Assembly: GCA_964036315.1 (NCBI GenBank)
Contig: OZ038500.1
Location: forward strand, 61,784,102 to 61,848,101
Direction of reading: 5' to 3'
From: Acanthosepion esculentum
Taxonomy: Eukaryota > Mollusca > Cephalopoda > Sepiida > Sepiidae
DNA: 64,000 nucleotides
The position numbers were made by a program, and so were the translations under genes. This document shows, piece after piece, positions 1 through 12,100 of this stretch (positions are counted from its first letter, which is position 1; every line of letters starts with the position of its first letter). The notes under the pieces were generated by a model. It had not been told where the DNA came from. It worked only from the letters and a program-made list of their open reading frames with translations, and did no database searches.

Positions 1-324
1 ACGCATACAACCAACAAATCCAACATTCGTCTCTCTACCACCTAAAATTGGACAATTTAAACCATTAAATTGGAAACTACATTTTTCTACAGCAAAATAA
101 CCAAAGAAATGGTTTCACTTTTAACAAGGATAAAAAGGCACCAAAGAATTAAAAAAAAAAAAATTTCAACAAAATACTTCAGTCCTAAAATAGTTGCTAT
201 ATTTGTAAATAAACAATAAACTCAATGAAACTGAAATAGTTTCTTAAATCATTTCTTGGAACTTAATTCCAAGAAATATTTAAATAATTCATATTTAAAA
301 AGAAGTCTCTCTTAAGATTGTCAG

Positions 325-600
325 AGAGGGAGGACTTCCAGATGGTGCTCAGAAGTCCTTCTTTAAGGTCATTGTAGAATCTGTCTTGCTCTATGGCTCA
401 ACAGCATGGACACTGACGAAACACCAAGAAGTATCACTTGACGGAACATACACAAGGATGTTACAAGTTGCATTGGACATCAGCTGGAAGAAACACCCAA
501 CAACTGATGATGAGATTTGAAAAATATTGGGGCTTTTGAAACATTGGACAATGTTTACTCTTTGTAGCCACAAAAAACAGCATGTCAAAATGACAGTCAT
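325..600 (+). pseudogene. LINE reverse-transcriptase C-terminal fragment
   Basis: Plus-strand translation gives KVIVESVLLYGSTAWTLTK followed by SLDGTYTRMLQVALDISWKK. This is the familiar end of a non-LTR retrotransposon RT (leYGs.tWtlt......ldg.y.rmLr.al). It is truncated at both sides and has no start codon. It is a dead 5'-truncated relic in sequence downstream of the visible exons. Confidence 0.75.
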
Positions 601-887
601 TTGATGCTGCTATTACAGTATAGACTCCCCTCATCAACGTTTATTTACAAGATTATAAAAAATGTGAATCAAGTACAATGTGATCTTTATTTAACATGTT
701 GATTTGGTAACATTTTATTACATCACCAACTTTTATAAATTCTATACTTAAAGAATCTAGGATATGTCTACTACAATCAGTGTAACTTCTTTCTTTTAAC
801 TCAGAGTAAATTCTTTCACCCTTACACAAATTCCCCCAAATCAACATGCAGAAAACAACTAAACATGGATAAAAATGCCTTCTAGAT

Positions 888-895
888 GCGTGTGT

Positions 896-936
<41 letters not shown>
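888..936. repeat. (CA)n microsatellite
   Basis: About 24 CA/GT dinucleotides follow a tgtg stretch. The short reading frames on both strands here (poly-Thr/His and poly-Cys/Val) are artefacts. Confidence 0.95.
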
Positions 937-938
<2 letters not shown>

Positions 939-1185
939 TGAATATACATAATCATCCAATCCCACATAGACAAACCAGAAATATAATACACATAAACACC
1001 AGAAGTAGACACACAAATGATGCTGGACAACACAGACGCATATCACGTCTGCTTAGCCAATGAAAAACAAACAAAAATTTAAAATACCAAAATTTTCTTT
1101 TTCTCTTCCATATTTCTTTTTCTGATGAAGCTTTAATAAGATTGATTTATAAATGTTTCTGATTGTTCTTTATCCTATATTTTTA

Positions 1186-1249
1186 ATAATTTCACCCCAA
1201 GCAAGGCAACAAAGCCATTAGGATGCAAGAAATTATACATACATACATA
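1186..1249 (-). repeat. LINE 3'-end fragment with CATA repeats
   Basis: The sequence ttcaccccaagcaaggcaac plus the following aaagccattagg is the reverse complement of the LINE 3' tail seen at 6200-6275, 23306 and 48130. It ends in (catа)-type tetranucleotide repeats just before the mariner relic. Confidence 0.6.
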
Positions 1250-2062
1250 CAGAGTGCAACGGGTAAATTGTCACCACCTTATATTTTTAAATTTTGCACA
1301 TGCACGTTGTTTGTTTTTGTCAATTGCACAATATAGTAGGGCCAGTTGGGCACCATCTGTGAGAAAAGGAGCACCATGACACAATTCACTCTTCCAGAAA
1401 TTTGGAAACGGCATGCTGTACTGATTGGCATTTGTGTTGGAAGCTCCAATACAAACATCCTAGAGTGTTTGGGTGTCAATCTGGGGATCCAGAAAGCGTT
1501 GGATGGGTCCAGTGGTGATTACAAAGGCACGGCAGCTCTGAAAACTCACTCTAATCATTCTGATGAGAAAAGAACTCTCGATTTTGTTGGTGAGGACCTC
1601 AAACTCAACACAGAGGAGGTAGTGCTGGCCTGGTTAAGACGGTGGCTGCTGGAAGACCCTGGCAACAGGACTGCACCGTGTCACACAAGCTGGAGAACCC
1701 CGCCATGACTGTCAGACAATTTCTGCGACCACATCACTTCTTACATTTGGCCACCTAACTTCCCAGACTGAAACCCCCTTGATTATTATGTGTGGGGTGC
1801 AGTTGAGCAAGATATCAACAAAATTCCTTGTAACACCAAAGATGAACTTAAGGCAAGGATTATGGCAGCATTCACTAACTTGAACAAAGAGAACGTCCAG
1901 AAGAGTTACAGGGGATTCCAAAGTCATCTGGAAGTCATTGTTGAAGACAAAGGGATTTTATTGAATAAATTTACTCTTTAGTATTTGAAGATATTTTTGT
2001 GTAATTTTGGTAAATATATCTGTTAAAATGAGATGTGTTATTTTTATTTTTGCATAATTTAC
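1250..2062 (+). mobile_element. Mariner-like element, internally deleted
   Basis: Starts with terminal repeat CAGAGTGCAACGGGTAAATT preceded by target TA. The 3' terminal repeat is lost: the sequence breaks at gcataatttaca, where related copies continue to tttatccatcgcacc, and a SINE follows. Sister copies lie at 10750-11227, 13612-13868 and 46972-47743. The interior holds a broken transposase. Confidence 0.8.
1346..1981 (+). pseudogene. Mariner-type transposase relic
   Basis: The N-terminal part (TMTQFTLPEIWKRHAVL, then a helix-turn-helix-like stretch with ALDGSSGDYKGTAALKTHSN) is followed by a deletion and frameshifts. The C-terminal end reads LDYYVWG-like KPP/DYYVWGAVEQDINKIP and then NTKDELKARIMAAFTNLNKE. 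The DxxVWG...N....NT...L k..i......N style ending is typical of mariner DD(34)D transposases. The DDE core between the two parts is missing, so it cannot be active. Confidence 0.75.
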
Positions 2063-2068
2063 ATGTAA

Positions 2069-2395
2069 TGCGATGGAGTAATGGATAGTGGCTTGGATTG
2101 AGGAATCAGAGAGCCAGGTTCGAATTCCAGTTGAATCCATTACATTCACTTACATGCTAATACCTTTGGGAAAGGTATGAATCTTCTTCTTCCACCACCA
2201 CCCCCCCAATTATGGGTAAATAGCAGGACAGATTGGGTTCTATAGCCTTGGATAGCAAGGGGTCTACCACAGAAAGAAAAGACAACCTATTGCAGGAAAA
2301 ACAAATCTGCCTCATCAGTCATGTATTGAAAGATACCTGATCACCAAAGCATGTATCATGCATTGCACAAGACTGACTATACAAGTAGATTTCTT
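2069..2395 (+). mobile_element. tRNA-derived SINE (family A), plus strand
   Basis: The head has a box A-like GGAGTAATGGATAGTGG and a box B-like AGGTTCGAATTCC. These are followed by the family body (tatgggtaaatagcaggac, then ggatagcaaggggtctacc) and a tail with catcagtcatgtattgaaag. Minus-strand copies occur at 6475-6730, 8095-8985 (split), 15410-15690, 46500-46797 and 63740-64000. It is Pol III style and not a functional tRNA gene. Confidence 0.8.
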
Positions 2396-2566
2396 GCCAA
2401 AAATTGATGTGTGTCACTATGAAACAAAATCAGCTTATGCACGATTATATACAGTACTCTTCCCAGGTTGAGTATTTTGGTTAGAAATAAAAATTAAATC
2501 AAATTTTAAACAACTAACCATTTTTTACCTTCAAACTCAAAATTTTAAAACTCAGTAAAGTTAGAT

Positions 2567-2690
2567 ATGCCTAACAGAAAAGCAAATATTAAAAAGCATC
2601 TCAAAGTGGACCCTATTATAACAATTTTCAGTCTCAGACCACTTCTACGAGGACATGTGTTCATTCCCATTAATAATAGCAGGCCACTCG
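2567..2690. repeat. Direct repeat copy 1 (unclassified)
   Basis: About 110 bp beginning with atgcctaacagaaaagcaaa is repeated at 3153-3262 with about 85 percent identity by eye. The copies flank a tRNA-like SINE. No coding meaning was seen. Confidence 0.7.
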
Positions 2691-2924
2691 TATTCCAGGA
2701 TACCCGTCTACTAGGACAGCTAGCCAATCCCTATTGCAGACTCTCACTCAGGCATATATGTGTTTGTTCAACATCCACAGAGCCTTTATACTGCAACTAT
2801 ACTGAGCAGACATTAGTTACAGTTTCTAGGGGAGGGCGTGTTATCTAACATGATCAACAATCTGAACACCGCCAGCACACTCAAACTCTGTTACGATGAC
2901 TTATGACTTTCTGCTAACACAGCT

Positions 2925-3150
2925 GTCAATGGTTATCAAGTGTTCCGTCTACCCAATTTCACTCACAAGGCTTGAGTCAATCCATGGTATGTTTTTCAGG
3001 CACTTTCTAAAAGGTGCCGCACGCTGGGATCGTCCCCTTCCAGATCAATAAAGTAAAGAAGTCTCCTTCCTGACAAATCAACCATGGTGAGATTCAAACC
3101 TGGGTCCCATCTTCAGAAAGCAAATGTTCCTAACCATTCGGCCATATGCC
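2925..3150 (-). mobile_element. tRNA-derived SINE (family B), minus strand
   Basis: On the minus strand, GGCCGAATGGTTAGG (box A-like) and CAGGTTTGAATCT (box B-like) are spaced as in a tRNA. They are followed by a body that includes the pyrimidine-rich stretch near 3045. It lies between the two 110-bp direct repeats. Confidence 0.65.
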
Positions 3151-3152
3151 CA

Positions 3153-3262
3153 TGCCTAACAGAAAGGCAAGTTTTAAAAAGCATCTCGAAAATGGATGCT
3201 ACTATAACACAATTTCAGTTTCAGACCACTTCTACAAGGACATGTGTTCATTCACACTGTGT
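3153..3262. repeat. Direct repeat copy 2 (unclassified)
   Basis: Partner of 2567-2690, in the same orientation. It ends shortly before the last visible host exon. Confidence 0.7.
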
Positions 3263-3402
3263 TGTACCATACTAAGCTAATTAACCAAGTACGAACATGC
3301 ACCTCAAATTTTACCAATAGACTTCTAGGGAAGTATTTTCTAATGTTAACACTTCTTTCTTAAGGTAGAAATACCACACTTTTCCGAAAAGGCAATACTT
3401 AC

Positions 3403-3558
3403 CTAAATGATAGATCTGTCCAGCTTTAATATTCAGTTTTCTGGATGACACAATAGAATTTCGATCCACTGTACAATTCACCTTTTCTGTATCCACTGAC
3501 AAAAACAAGCTATGCCATAATCCATCACTGAAGGACTTGGTGGGACTCTCAACATCAT
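3403..3558 (-). CDS. CNTNAP-like: CNTNAP-like exon 9 (last visible): laminin G domain 2 core
   Basis: 156 bp. Acceptor is gcttacag, donor is TTAG|gtaagt. It enters and leaves in phase 1. It encodes DVESPTKSFSDGLWHSLFL followed by VNCTVDRNSIVSS and AGQIYHLG. The sDGlWHsl.l.vd...v.ctvD pattern is the LamG core. The remaining part of the domain should begin in the next exon. Nothing convincing was seen in 1-3300, so that exon is probably outside the window. Confidence 0.9.
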
Positions 3559-6500
3559 CTGTAAGCAGCAAAAGGACATTTTTTTTTTTTTTTAAATAAA
3601 GAAAAATACAGTAATATGCCAACTAGCAAAATTTCATTTAGTGCAACTTGAAGTGCTATTTCCCAAATATATTTAATGGTAAAATTTTCAATATAAATAA
3701 CAAAAGACAACATAATGGTCAGTTGGATGATTTTGCTTAGCGGCATACCAACATCTCTATGGGTTATTTAATGCTGAAATCTAAATATTTTGAACACAAT
3801 TGCATGCTTTCAATTACAGATAAAATGTATTGCTGGTCATTTTACTATAAAAAAATGTTTATTGGTCATTTTACTATAAAAAAATGTTTATTGGTCATTT
3901 TACTATAAAAAAATGTTTATTGGTCATTTTACTATAAAAAAAGAAAAAAAAATGTATTGTTAGTCATTTTACTATAAAAAGGTATTGCTGCTATTTTTAA
4001 TATAAATGCATTTTTATACTTTCATAGTAATTTGTCTTTGTTTGTGGGTTAACTATTTGCTCATAGCTGGGACCTTAAAAGGTGCTACCACCCCAGGTCG
4101 GTGTGAACCTGGAAACAACTGCAATTAAGAGGTGGTTCCATACTCCTCAAAATCTTCAATCTCCCAATCAAAGGCCTTGCTGCCAGATGTAACTTATTGT
4201 CATATTCCGGATGAGATTCAGGGTAGAAAGAAACTGATTGAGAAAATTTCAAATTAGGAAAAATAAACAATTCATTTTTATAAGAAAGAAAAAAAAAATT
4301 CCTTACTTTTTAAAATTCATTTAATTTTTTTTCGATTACATTCAGCAAAATTAAAAACATTTCTTCTGATGAGTTCTACTAAACTTAGCACAGATATCTG
4401 CACTGCTATACTTAGTGCAGAGAAATATTCGGTACATTTAGATTGTCTTCATAGAAAATAGAATTTTTTTTGCGAACAATAACAAGAATAGGAAAGTGGT
4501 CGAGAATGAAAGAAAAACTAACTGTTTCTGATGATATCTTCAACAATTTGTCCTGTCTGGCTCTCCACATGATACAATACGTAACCTTCAGAATTCAATT
4601 CAACCTACAAAACAGAAAAGAAAAATTTTATATTAAGAAAAATAAGAATCTCTTGTTTTTAGCTCTCTAGAATTGAAGACAAATGATGCAGCCAAAACAA
4701 AATAGAAACAGAGTTTGTGTTATGGCTGAAATTGTTGCATATTTTCTTCTCGGTTTATGAACCCAAGCAAAATCTTCAATTTTGAATACTGATTTTCTAA
4801 GCAGATTTTTTCCCATTCAGAAGATTGGGACCATACAATCTTTCTAACACTTCCATTGTTTTATCTTTGCATTATACTAAATAAAGTAAATATCAAACTC
4901 AACAGGTTTCCTTACTAGGAAGACTGGTGATACACAATCTCACTACTTTTATTTCTAAGCCAAATATATTTAGAAAAAAAAAATTTAAATATACTGCAAT
5001 ATGGAATATTCAATTATTCACCTTATAAAAAACAAAACATTAAGTTAAAGCATTTATTCAAACAATTTATCTATTTATATATAAAATTTCATTTGAAATG
5101 TCAAAAACATTTCGGCACAGCAAAAAAAAAAAAAAAACAAACAACTTTTACCCATAATTAAAGTAATGGCAAAGTTTATCATGTTGGATCTGCAATTTTA
5201 TAACTCAAATGGAAGTGCTCACTTCGACATCCAAAGCTGATAAGATGTAAAAATACCTTAATTCCGTCAGCTCCATACATCCACTTTAGAATACTCTCTA
5301 AAAATAGCAGGATCATAAAACATCAGTTCTGACCAATCAGAAAGATGCACACAGTTTTCATAGTAGCTGTTTCTGGGCCAATAACTGACTATAAAGCCAA
5401 TATCAATTTCACCCATGAAGTGACAGACCCCCACGGCAGGCAAATTTAACGAGGCCATCAACAGCAACACCAAGATGCTTCTGCAAACACCAATGCTTTC
5501 GGTCAGCAAGAAAAACCAGCATTATCAGAAACTAATTCCTAACAACTACAACGTGATCATTCATGTTCATTTTCTCCCATGAGTCCATCTCACTTGGCTA
5601 CATATGCATACTAATTTGCTTCATGCATCTATTTTGACAACTATCTCAGGTTATACCCAGAACAAACTCCCAGTCTCCCACAACTGATGTTCAATATCCC
5701 GGAAAATATTTAATAAATATATATTGATATCACAGCTGTTACAATAAAATGATTTTGAAAGAAGTCAGTTAAAAGTAAACACACTTCATGTAATCTAAGG
5801 ACCAAAGCTGAATAAAATTTTGATGTTACCTCATATCTGTTGGAGATTGTGTAGACAGAAATATAGAAATACTGTCCAGCAAGGTTTTTACATTTTTTTT
5901 TATATAATGTAGCTTCCCTCTTTTCTTTAAATATTTTCATGATAATTATTCTAATGAACATTCCTCCTTGATAGCCCGACCTCATAAATAGTATTAGATT
6001 GGCAACTAGGTCTCATAGTTTTACTGTTGAAAATAGTTTTTTTTATCACGTATGGGACTTTCTTATTTTTTGCTTCAGTCACCTACAACCTTCAAAAATT
6101 TAAATGCAATATCAATCAATATCTTTTGTCTTCCTGAAACTTGTCCTTTTATTGCCCTTTCTCCTCATTACAGTCTTCTCATTTTCTTCCACTGCCAGTA
6201 GCCTCTTGTGTCTTAGTGGCATTATCGCCTTGATAAAGTGAAATGATTAAAAAAAAAAAAAAAAAAAAAAAAATAATTAAATTTTAAGGCTGCCCCATAT
6301 TTATTACAGACTGCAAAATATATTTAAATATATTTTAATATTTATGAACATAATATTTAAAATAGGAAATTGAAGAGAGCCATGATCTCCAACATCCTGA
6401 AGGGACATGGCATAACGTTTCTCTTTGGTTAACATAAGTCACTTTGGTAATTAGATTGACCAATTTGATTCTTTATAGCTTCTCGGCCATTACAGGCTAT

Positions 6501-7646
6501 TTGAAACCAGACAATATTTTTAGATTGTCAGAATTTTCTGGAGATAATGATTTTACTGATACAAGTCCTGCTAATTACCCCATAGCTGGGGGAAAAGAAG
6601 TGGATTCATAACTTCTCCAAGGTTAATTGCACGTAAGTGAATATAACAAACCTGAGCGGAATTGGAACTCAGCTCTCCAATCCCAAGCCATTATCTATTA
6701 CACCAACAGCACATCCAAGTTTACAGCACCTGATATTCCCATCTAGGTACTGACCAAGCTTGACGCTGCTTAACTTCAGCAATCATACAAGAATTGGTGT
6801 TTCAACATGGCATGGTAGTTAGTTCTGAAACAATTTGAGTCTTACACAGTACTTAGTTGAATTGTATAATTAACACCGATAGACACACTCTTAAACCAGA
6901 AACTCTCAAAACCAAGTTCTGCTTTCTTTACTTAAGAACTGATCTCTAATAAGATCTGAAACTGATTTGATTATCTAATCACAGATCTCCTCCTGTCTAG
7001 CAGCTTATATACGATAGCACATTCGATTTAGTAGTGAAATGTGTGATAGCCCCCAACATTACTTTCTTGAATACACATTCAATATATTTGCTGTATGCAA
7101 CAATATGGCAGGAAATAAAACTTTTACTCACCCTGACAAAACCTTTCTCACTAAATTCATGATAAAAGATAAGTCCATCTGTGTTGTGTGTTCTAAAATC
7201 TAAAGAAGCTCTCACAGTGCCAGAACCAACACCGCTTGGTTCACCAACAACATCCATGCTGGCAGTGATGGTAGGAAAGGTGATAGGTACAATTTTTTCC
7301 AACTGTAAATATAAGAATAAATAAATGCATGTGTTATTATATGAAAAGAGACAACAATGTGTTACATTACTAGTCACTTAATTGTTTTCATAATTTTTGA
7401 AAAGCTAATGAAAAGAATCCATGGAAATATTTTCATTATTAATATACACAATATATAAGCATAAATTATATTTGACAATACCATATATACTGGTGTATAA
7501 GCTGACTTCATGTATAGTCTGACCTCTGAATTTTGGGGCATGAAAAAAATTTACTCATGTTTAGTGAAACCAGTTACTGAAAGTGCAGGATTTTTAACTT
7601 GTTAAAAAAAAAAAAAATAAAATAAAATAAAAATAAATAAATTTAT

Positions 7647-7684
<38 letters not shown>

Positions 7685-9078
7685 TTATATTTAAAAAAAA
7701 AAATAATAATTTAAATTAAAAAAAAAAATTAATTTAAATTAAAAAAAAAAAAAATTTTAAATTTAAAAAAAAAAAATTAAATTACCAATGTTAAGTACAA
7801 ACCCATGGAACATTACATAAGTATATACAGTACTTGCTTTACTAATGTATATGATATTCAACAAAATATGTATAAATTATAGTTTATATGCTATTATGTT
7901 GTAACAAGTTTTATCAATTTTATTGAATTATCCAAGTTTCACATTTTTAGCTAGCTTATTCAAACTCCAAGAAACAATGTTGTAATTAAAAATTACACTC
8001 ACAGAATATGCACAAATTTACAAAGTGAAACACTTTAATCAAAAAATGAAAAAATTGTAATAGTAATTAGGATTGATTAATTTGCTTATTTTACAGATTA
8101 TCAACCTTTTGAAGGTTATTTAAAGCCAGAAAATATTTTTAGGTTGTAAGAATATTTTTGGAGTTAATAACTAACTAATACAAGTTGTATTAATTAACCC
8201 ATATCTGTAGGGAGAAAAGATGGATTCATACCGTTCACAAGGTTATTTGCACATCTATATAATAAATGCAAATATAAGTGTGTCACTGTGTCAAACTTTT
8301 TCAATTAAAAGGACAACTCTAACTTTCAATAGCTCATGTTACAGAAATTTTGGACTCTCATGTTTTCATTATTGCAATTGTTTTTAGTGATTTTTGCAAC
8401 AAATATTTTGTATGATAACTATTTTTATAACATGGAAATAAATTTGGAAATAATCAAAATTAATTGCAAAAGTCACCCATGAAATAAAAATAATTGTTGT
8501 ATGGAAAGTAAGGACCTATGCACATCAAATTGTCTTTAAATTAAGTGGCAGCAAAAGAATTATTGTTGAACTTTTAAAATGCAAGCTTAAATATTAATGC
8601 AATACTTAAATCCAACAATCAATTTTTGCCTATCACATATGGCAGCCGTATGTCTTGCAAAACAGACGACCAGATTGCAATCAATAACAACAGCCAAGGA
8701 TGCAGCAAAGGAAAGAAAGTCCCGTGCAAATGAAAACCCAGATCAAATGACAACCAGGAGAGCTTCCATTGCTGAGAATATGCAGAGACTTAGGGCCTCT
8801 CGAACTTCTGAACAAGCCAAAGGCCCAATCAAGAGCCCTCCAGAGGAGCTAGCTTAAATGCTGCCCTATCAGGCAGCTTTTAAGCTAGTAAGTGAATATA
8901 AACGAACCTGACTGGTATTGGAACTTGGCTCTTCAATTTCCAATTACATGCCATTATACTACTTGTACATCCAAGCTTAAGAATTAAAAATAATAAAAAA
9001 TATTTGTTACCAGAAAACAAAGGGGGCCCATTTTCAACTACAATGGTATCATTTCATTTTCCTGAGAAATAAAATTTT

Positions 9079-9130
<52 letters not shown>

Positions 9131-12100
9131 AAAAGACTTAAACACTAATATCTAATATTCCATGCTCATAATTTATTCCATTGGAATCGTAAGAACGATC
9201 CAATTCATCAGACCTACAGATTCAAAAAGAAAACGGAACAACGACTCCGGGAAAAATTGGTGAGAGTATGTGTGATAGTGTGGGGGGACCTGTGATCTAT
9301 ATAGAGGGGTAACAGACGAGAGAGACAGGGAGGTCCGAAGGTCCTTACGATTCCAATGGAATAAATTATGACAATGGAATATTAGTGTTTAAGTCTTTTT
9401 ATTATATCCTTACTCTGTCCTGGACATCGAGTTCTACCTGGAACATATCCTCTTGGAATTATTTTTATACATATATGTATGTGTGTATATATAATTGCAT
9501 ATGTATGTGTATATTCACCACTAATATTGTCTATATAGATATAGATAGATATAGATATAGATAGATATAGATATAGATATAGATAGATATAGATATAGAT
9601 AGATAGAACAATTACAACTTTTGCAGAAAAAAATTGCGTATTTCATAGTGATTACAGAGTACATGTACTGTACATGTTATTGGTAGGAGATAAATGTAAA
9701 TACAGAATATTATAATTATTTTTTTAATATTTTTTTAAATTAAAGTAATTAGTTGATATTTTTCAATAGCTTACTGCCCAATTTACACATTAACAAATAG
9801 TTCAAAAGCACAATAGAGCATTGCATGCAGTCCTATATATTAATAGCAATCATTTGTGTTCACTAGACGATTGTGCAAACCTGCCAATAATTGCTTCTGC
9901 ATCCATTTATCTAACAATTCCTTTTCAATAGATAGCAACATGTATGATTCCAAATTCTCCTTAGACAGCCAATTTCTTAACTTTGTCTTTATGATCTATA
10001 CCTTTGAAAATGTCCTCGTACATCGGACTTGAGTAACAGATAATGTGCAGATAAGTTTATAAAGTTCTTATTCCATTTTTATTACTGAAACAGTTGTCTG
10101 TGTTTGTTTCTTTGTTGCATTTTTATTTGGTATAAGGGACCCATTCCATCAGGTGGCCACTTGTCATCAGGCAACTAGAAACTAGCCAATCTGCCACCGC
10201 CCACAGATGCAATATCACAAGCCTGTCACTACTTTATGGCAAATATTCAGATGAATCCCATTTTTTTTAGTTCTACCAGTTCCGACAAAAGACATGACCT
10301 GCTACTTCCACGGAATCACATCACCCACATTTCTTCTGTATTCCAAATGTAAGGAGGAAGTTCCACTCAGCTTATTTTGTGGAACAGGCTTCTGCATGGA
10401 TGCTTCTCTGAACATTATAATCTCAGTGGCTCTAAAGCTTTGTGTTGAGCGAACTTTAGTATTAAAAAAAAAAAAAAAATCTATTTCACATTACTCAATA
10501 AAATAAGTTACACAAAAGAATCTTACATATATAGATTTTTTGTTGAGACAAGACCAGAATTAATCCCACACAAAGCAAGGTGGGTCCTACCTAAGAATTT
10601 ATCAATGATTTGAGGCAAGGTTTTACAAGGCCAATCGCTCTTCCTGATACCAAACTCAGGCACTCACAGCAGTCCAAGTATATTGAGTATTTTATCAAGA
10701 CAGGTTGCTATTCAAGGATTTAGACCCCCCCCCCATCCTAGCCTATACACAGAGTGCGATGGATAAATTGTCTAAATTACACAAAAATGAAAATAACACT
10801 GACATCTCATTTCAACAGATATATCTACCAAAATTATACAAAAATATCTTGAAACAGTAAAGAGTAAATCTATTCAATAAAATTGCTATTGCCTTCAACT
10901 ATGGCCTCCAAACAAGTTCTGAGCTACCATATCTTTGTAATCACCATTAGACTCATCCAAACACTTTCTAAAATCACTGCACTGTCCTCAGATTGACACC
11001 CAAACTCTGAGAGATGTTTGTGTTGGAGCTTCTGGCTTGAATGCCAATCAGTACAGCATGCCATTTCCAAATTTCTGGCGGAGTGAATTGTATCATGATG
11101 CTCTTTTTTGAAGAGACAGTGCCCAACTGACCCTACTATACTGTGCAGTTGACAAAAATAAAAAACAAACAATGCACAGGTGCAAAATTAAAAATATAAA
11201 ATGGTACAATTTACTCATCGCATCCTGTACATACATATATTTGGGCAGCAACCTTTCTTTTGAACAGGTTTCATTGAATATGACAGGCAAGAAAGTTTTG
11301 ATGAATTTTTTACTTAGTTTTTCTGATATTCTTACACGTTTCTATTTGAATGAGGTAACAGAGTCTAAAAATTATCCATAGTATATTGTCCCAAGTGCTT
11401 TCAGCCACTTCTTTAGCCATTGTCCATAGTGTGTTGTCCCAAGTGCTTTCAGCCACTTCTTTAGCCATTGTCCATAGTGTGTTGTCCCAAGTGCTTTCAG
11501 CCACTTCTTTAGCCATTGTCCATAGTGTGTTGTCCCAAGTCCTTTCAGCCACTTCTTTAGCCATTGTTCATAGTGTATTGTCCCAAGTGCTTTCAGCCAC
11601 TTCTTTAGCCATTGTCCATAGTGTATTGTCCCAAGTGCTTTCAGCCACTTCTTTAGCCATTGTCCATAGTGTGTTGTCCCAAGTGCTTTCAGCCACTTCT
11701 TTAGCCATTGCTCATAGTGTGTTGTCCCAAGTGCTTTCAGCCACTTCTTTAGCCATTGCTCATAGTGTGTTGTCCCAAGTCCTTTCAGCCACTTCTTTAG
11801 CCATTGTCCATAGTGTATTGTCCCAAGTGCTTTCAGCCACTTTTTTAGCCATTGCCCATAGTGTATTGTCCCAAGTGCTTTCAGCCACTTCTTTAGCCAT
11901 TGTCCATAGTGTATTTTCCCAAGTGCTTTCAGCCACTTCTTTAGCCATTGTCCATAGTGTGTTGTCCCAAGTGCTTTCAGCCACTTCTTTGCCATTGCTC
12001 ATAGTGTGTTGTCCCAAGTGCTTTCAGCCACTTCTTTAGCCATTGCTTATAGTGTGTTGTCCCAAGTCCTTTCAGCCACTTCTTTAGCCATTGCTCATAG

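Larger units (their letters stand above)
4605..7131 (-). other. Intron 7 of the CNTNAP-like gene
   Basis: AT-rich intron. Apart from a LINE tail (6095-6275) and a SINE (6475-6730), I see no recognisable element. The 80-residue minus-strand frame at 5267-5509 lacks splice sites in a usable phase and hits a stop just before the only plausible donor, so it is not called as an exon. Confidence 0.7.
8095..8985 (-). mobile_element. SINE family A split by a Helitron
   Basis: Two halves of one minus-strand SINE, 8095-8253 and 8889-8985. When the insert is removed, the halves join as ttatttgcaca|taagtgaatataa. This matches other copies (for example atatttgcacataagtgaat near 15568). The insert is 8254-8888. 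Confidence 0.8.

Noticed and set aside
653..1063. Poly-Cys/Val and poly-Thr/His frames
   Set aside because: Translation of a (CA)n microsatellite.
2069..2150. tRNA gene
   Set aside because: A and B boxes are present but the stems do not close, and the unit is dispersed with a SINE body. Same reasoning for 25448, 40262, 55130 and 58625.
2545..2848. Candidate downstream exon of the host gene on the minus strand
   Set aside because: The sequence is a direct repeat (2567-2690 and 3153-3262) and shows no LamG pattern.
5267..5509. 80-residue minus-strand frame considered as the missing LamG exon
   Set aside because: A stop precedes the only usable donor, the phase does not fit, and 4523-4604 fits better.
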